The translations under genes and the position numbers were made by a program. Below are positions 4,118 through 5,555 of a DNA stretch of 5,555 nt, piece after piece. The notes under the pieces are model-generated. The model was not told the DNA's origin. It made no database searches and saw only the letters and a program-made list of their open reading frames with translations. Every line of letters begins with the position of its first letter. The stretch's first letter is position 1. The stretch is from JARLFX01 sp036404255 (GTDB taxonomy: Bacteria; Acidobacteriota; Terriglobia; Terriglobales; Acidobacteriaceae): the NCBI GenBank assembly GCA_036404255.1, contig DASWOP010000289.1, positions 1 through 5,555 of the forward strand, given 5' to 3'.

Positions 4118-4699
4118 ATGCGCCTACCCATCCTCTGCACCCTCTGCGCCGCCGCCCTCTTCAGCGCCGCCACCCTGTCCGCCCAGAGCGCCCTTGATCC
4201 CCTCGCGCCCGCCAAACCCGCCGCCTCGCCGCTCACGCAGCCCGTACTGCCCGCAGGCACACTCTTCCTCTTCGACCTCGAGAAGAAATTCTCCGCCGCC
4301 ACCCTCGAAGGCGGCGGCAGCGCCTTCGCCTCCTGGTTCGCAGAAGACGGCGTCGAGATCCAGAACAAGAAAGCCCCGCTCGTTGGCCGCGCCGCCATCG
4401 CCGCCATGGCCACCTGGAAACCCCAGGACTACAAACTCCAGTGGACGCCTCAGGGCGGAGCCATGCTCCCCAGCGGCGACGCCGGATACACCTGGGGCCA
4501 CTACGAAGCCCGCACGGTCAACGCCTTCGGTGCCGAAGTCCTCACCACCGGCCGCTACATCTCTTTCTGGAAGAAACAATCCGACGGCTCATGGAAGGTC
4601 GCCCTCGACACCAGCAACGAGGAGCCCGAAGACTGCGGCTGCACCGTCCCCCCGCCCGGGACCTCGCCCGCCCCCAGTGCGCCCTCAAAACATCCCTGA
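4118..4699 (+). CDS. Secreted DUF4440 / SnoaL-like (NTF2-fold) protein, 193 aa
   Basis: This is a predicted exported protein. Residues 1-22 are a signal peptide (MRLPILC then an Ala/Leu-rich core, ending LSA before Q23). A proline/alanine-rich linker follows (about 27-45). The domain at about 48-168 has the DUF4440 pattern: an initial helix LFDLEKKFSAAT, then FASWFAEDGVEI, a LVGRAAIAA loop (the phrase marking the end of the first helical part in this family), DAGYTWGHYE on a central strand, and TTGRYISFWKKQSDGSWKVALD at the end. NTF2-like folds bind small ligands or act as isomerases, hydrolases or assembly domains; no specific activity can be assigned here. The tail (CGCTVPPPGTSPAPSAPSKHP, about 173-193) is low complexity and probably disordered. 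Codon use is strongly C-ending, like the transporter downstream and the VOC genes. A metal-transporter gene follows on the same strand after 66 bp, with no clear terminator between them. Confidence 0.88.
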   Translation: MRLPILCTLCAAALFSAATLSAQSALDPLAPAKPAASPLTQPVLPAGTLFLFDLEKKFSAATLEGGGSAFASWFAEDGVEIQNKKAPLVGRAAIAAMATWKPQDYKLQWTPQGGAMLPSGDAGYTWGHYEARTVNAFGAEVLTTGRYISFWKKQSDGSWKVALDTSNEEPEDCGCTVPPPGTSPAPSAPSKHP

Positions 4700-4765
4700 T
4701 GTATCCAGACGGTATCCAGGGAAAACCCACGGCATTCACCCCTGGAACCATGTAGGCTAGTCGGA

Positions 4766-5555
4766 ATGGGCACTACAGCCACAACTCCTCAAATGCAGCA
4801 GATGCACCACGAAAAGCGCACCGCTGCTGCGGTTTCGCTGCTCGCGGCCCTGTTCATGTCTGCGCTGAAACTCGCCGCCGGCCTCCTCACCGGCTCCCTC
4901 GCCCTCCTCTCCGAAGCCGCCCACTCCGCCCTCGACCTCGTTGCCGCCGCCATCACCCTCTTTTCTGTGCAGGTCTCAGACCGCCCAGCCGACGAGAATC
5001 ACAACTACGGCCACGGCAAGGTAGAAAGCCTCTCCGCCTTCATCGAGACGGTCCTCATGGTCACGCCATGTATATGGATCATCAAAGAGGCCATCCACCG
5101 CATCTTCCGGCACACTGCCTCGCTTGAGCTCAACCCCTGGGTCTTCGTCGTTCCCATCCTTGCCATCGCGGTCGATCTCTACCGCTCGCGCGCCCTGTTG
5201 CGCGTCGCCCGCCGCTACCACAGCGCCGCGCTGGAGGCGGACGCACTCAACTTCAGCACCGATATCTGGTCCTCCGTCGCTGTCCTCATCGGACTCATCA
5301 GCGCGTGGGCCGGTGCCCGCTGGCATCTTTCGTACCTGCAACTGGCCGATCCCATCGCCGCCCTCATCGTCTCCGCCGTCATCCTGCACGCCTGCTGGCA
5401 GCTCGCCCGCCAGACCGTCGATGCCCTGCTTGACGCTACTCCCAAGCAGACACGCCGCGACCTCGTGCGCGAGCTCAACCGTATTGACGGCGTTCACGAC
5501 GTGGAGCGTGTACGCGTGCGCCACTCCGGCAGCGAAAACTTCGTGGACCTCACCA
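4766..5555 (+). CDS. Cation diffusion facilitator (CDF) family transporter, partial at right edge
   Basis: This is an inner-membrane divalent-metal/proton antiporter of the CDF family (Zn, Co, Fe, Mn or Ni efflux). 263 residues are visible and the frame runs off the right edge. TM1 is about 22-41 and TM2 about 43-68, with the site SEAAHSALD (49-57) giving H53 and D57. The loop PADENHNYGHGKVE (74-87) contains the family's YGHGK signature and candidate site-B ligands D76, H79 and H83. TM3 and TM4 are about 92-110 and 124-142. TM5 begins ADALNFSTDIWSS (158-170). TM6 is about 192-212. The cytoplasmic dimerisation domain starts near 222 (LLDATPK, then GVHDVERVRVRHSG) and is cut off. The usual HxxxD of TM5 reads N162xxxD166 here. 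ATG at 4766 gives a normal-length N-terminus; in-frame ATGs at 4793 and 4802 are alternatives, and none has a strong ribosome site. Confidence 0.95.
   Translation, partial: MGTTATTPQMQQMHHEKRTAAAVSLLAALFMSALKLAAGLLTGSLALLSEAAHSALDLVAAAITLFSVQVSDRPADENHNYGHGKVESLSAFIETVLMVTPCIWIIKEAIHRIFRHTASLELNPWVFVVPILAIAVDLYRSRALLRVARRYHSAALEADALNFSTDIWSSVAVLIGLISAWAGARWHLSYLQLADPIAALIVSAVILHACWQLARQTVDALLDATPKQTRRDLVRELNRIDGVHDVERVRVRHSGSENFVDLT

Noticed and set aside
4124..4579. Antisense frames over the DUF4440 gene, and minus 4976-5524 and 5215-5478 over the transporter
   Set aside because: GC-rich, C-ending codon use leaves the antisense frame open; the peptides are low-complexity Gly/Glu/Asp-rich shadows.
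4715..4746. Terminator after the DUF4440 gene
   Set aside because: TCCAGGG and CCCTGGA can pair, but across an 18-nt loop with no T-run; the nearby GTATCCAG duplication also looks incidental.

Overview
This window is bacterial DNA. It looks like a chromosomal segment from a GC-rich soil-type bacterium, most plausibly an acidobacterium of the Terriglobia group. That placement is inferred from the style of the proteins and from the dispersed short palindromic repeats; there is no rRNA or other marker to prove it. Four recognisable housekeeping or accessory loci flank a repeat-rich, visibly less GC-rich middle that looks like an accessory insertion zone.

Layout. Positions 1-529 (minus) hold the N-terminal half of a type I DAHP synthase, the first enzyme of the shikimate pathway, running off the left edge. 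Positions 530 to about 1503 hold no credible gene. They carry short ACTCTGGG repeats, two hairpins, and an array with a period of exactly 310 bp (a half unit, two full units and a stub) built from GTCATTC...GAATC palindromic elements. The stub of the array abuts a decayed minus-strand gene (about 1482-1813) whose central part reads as an Abi-alpha (DUF4393) protein once a C-run frameshift is corrected. Next to it, on the same strand, is an intact 268-residue protein (1823-2629) that resembles a conserved but uncharacterised family. Divergent from that, 39 bp away, is a small secreted protein of unknown function (2669-3049).

The right half returns to GC-rich, codon-biased DNA. Two VOC/glyoxalase-fold genes (4018 to 3221, minus) form a tightly coupled pair. 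Divergent from them are a secreted DUF4440/SnoaL-like protein (4118-4699) and then a cation diffusion facilitator transporter (4766 to beyond the right edge).

The flanking genes have no obvious shared pathway: aromatic amino acid synthesis, VOC proteins, an NTF2-fold secreted protein and metal efflux. The middle region (about 530-3120) is the part worth attention. It combines a repeat array, a broken phage-defence-type gene truncated at the array edge, and two orphan genes, which suggests a site of repeated insertion and decay. I found no CRISPR array, tRNA, rRNA, complete insertion sequence or convincing intrinsic terminator.
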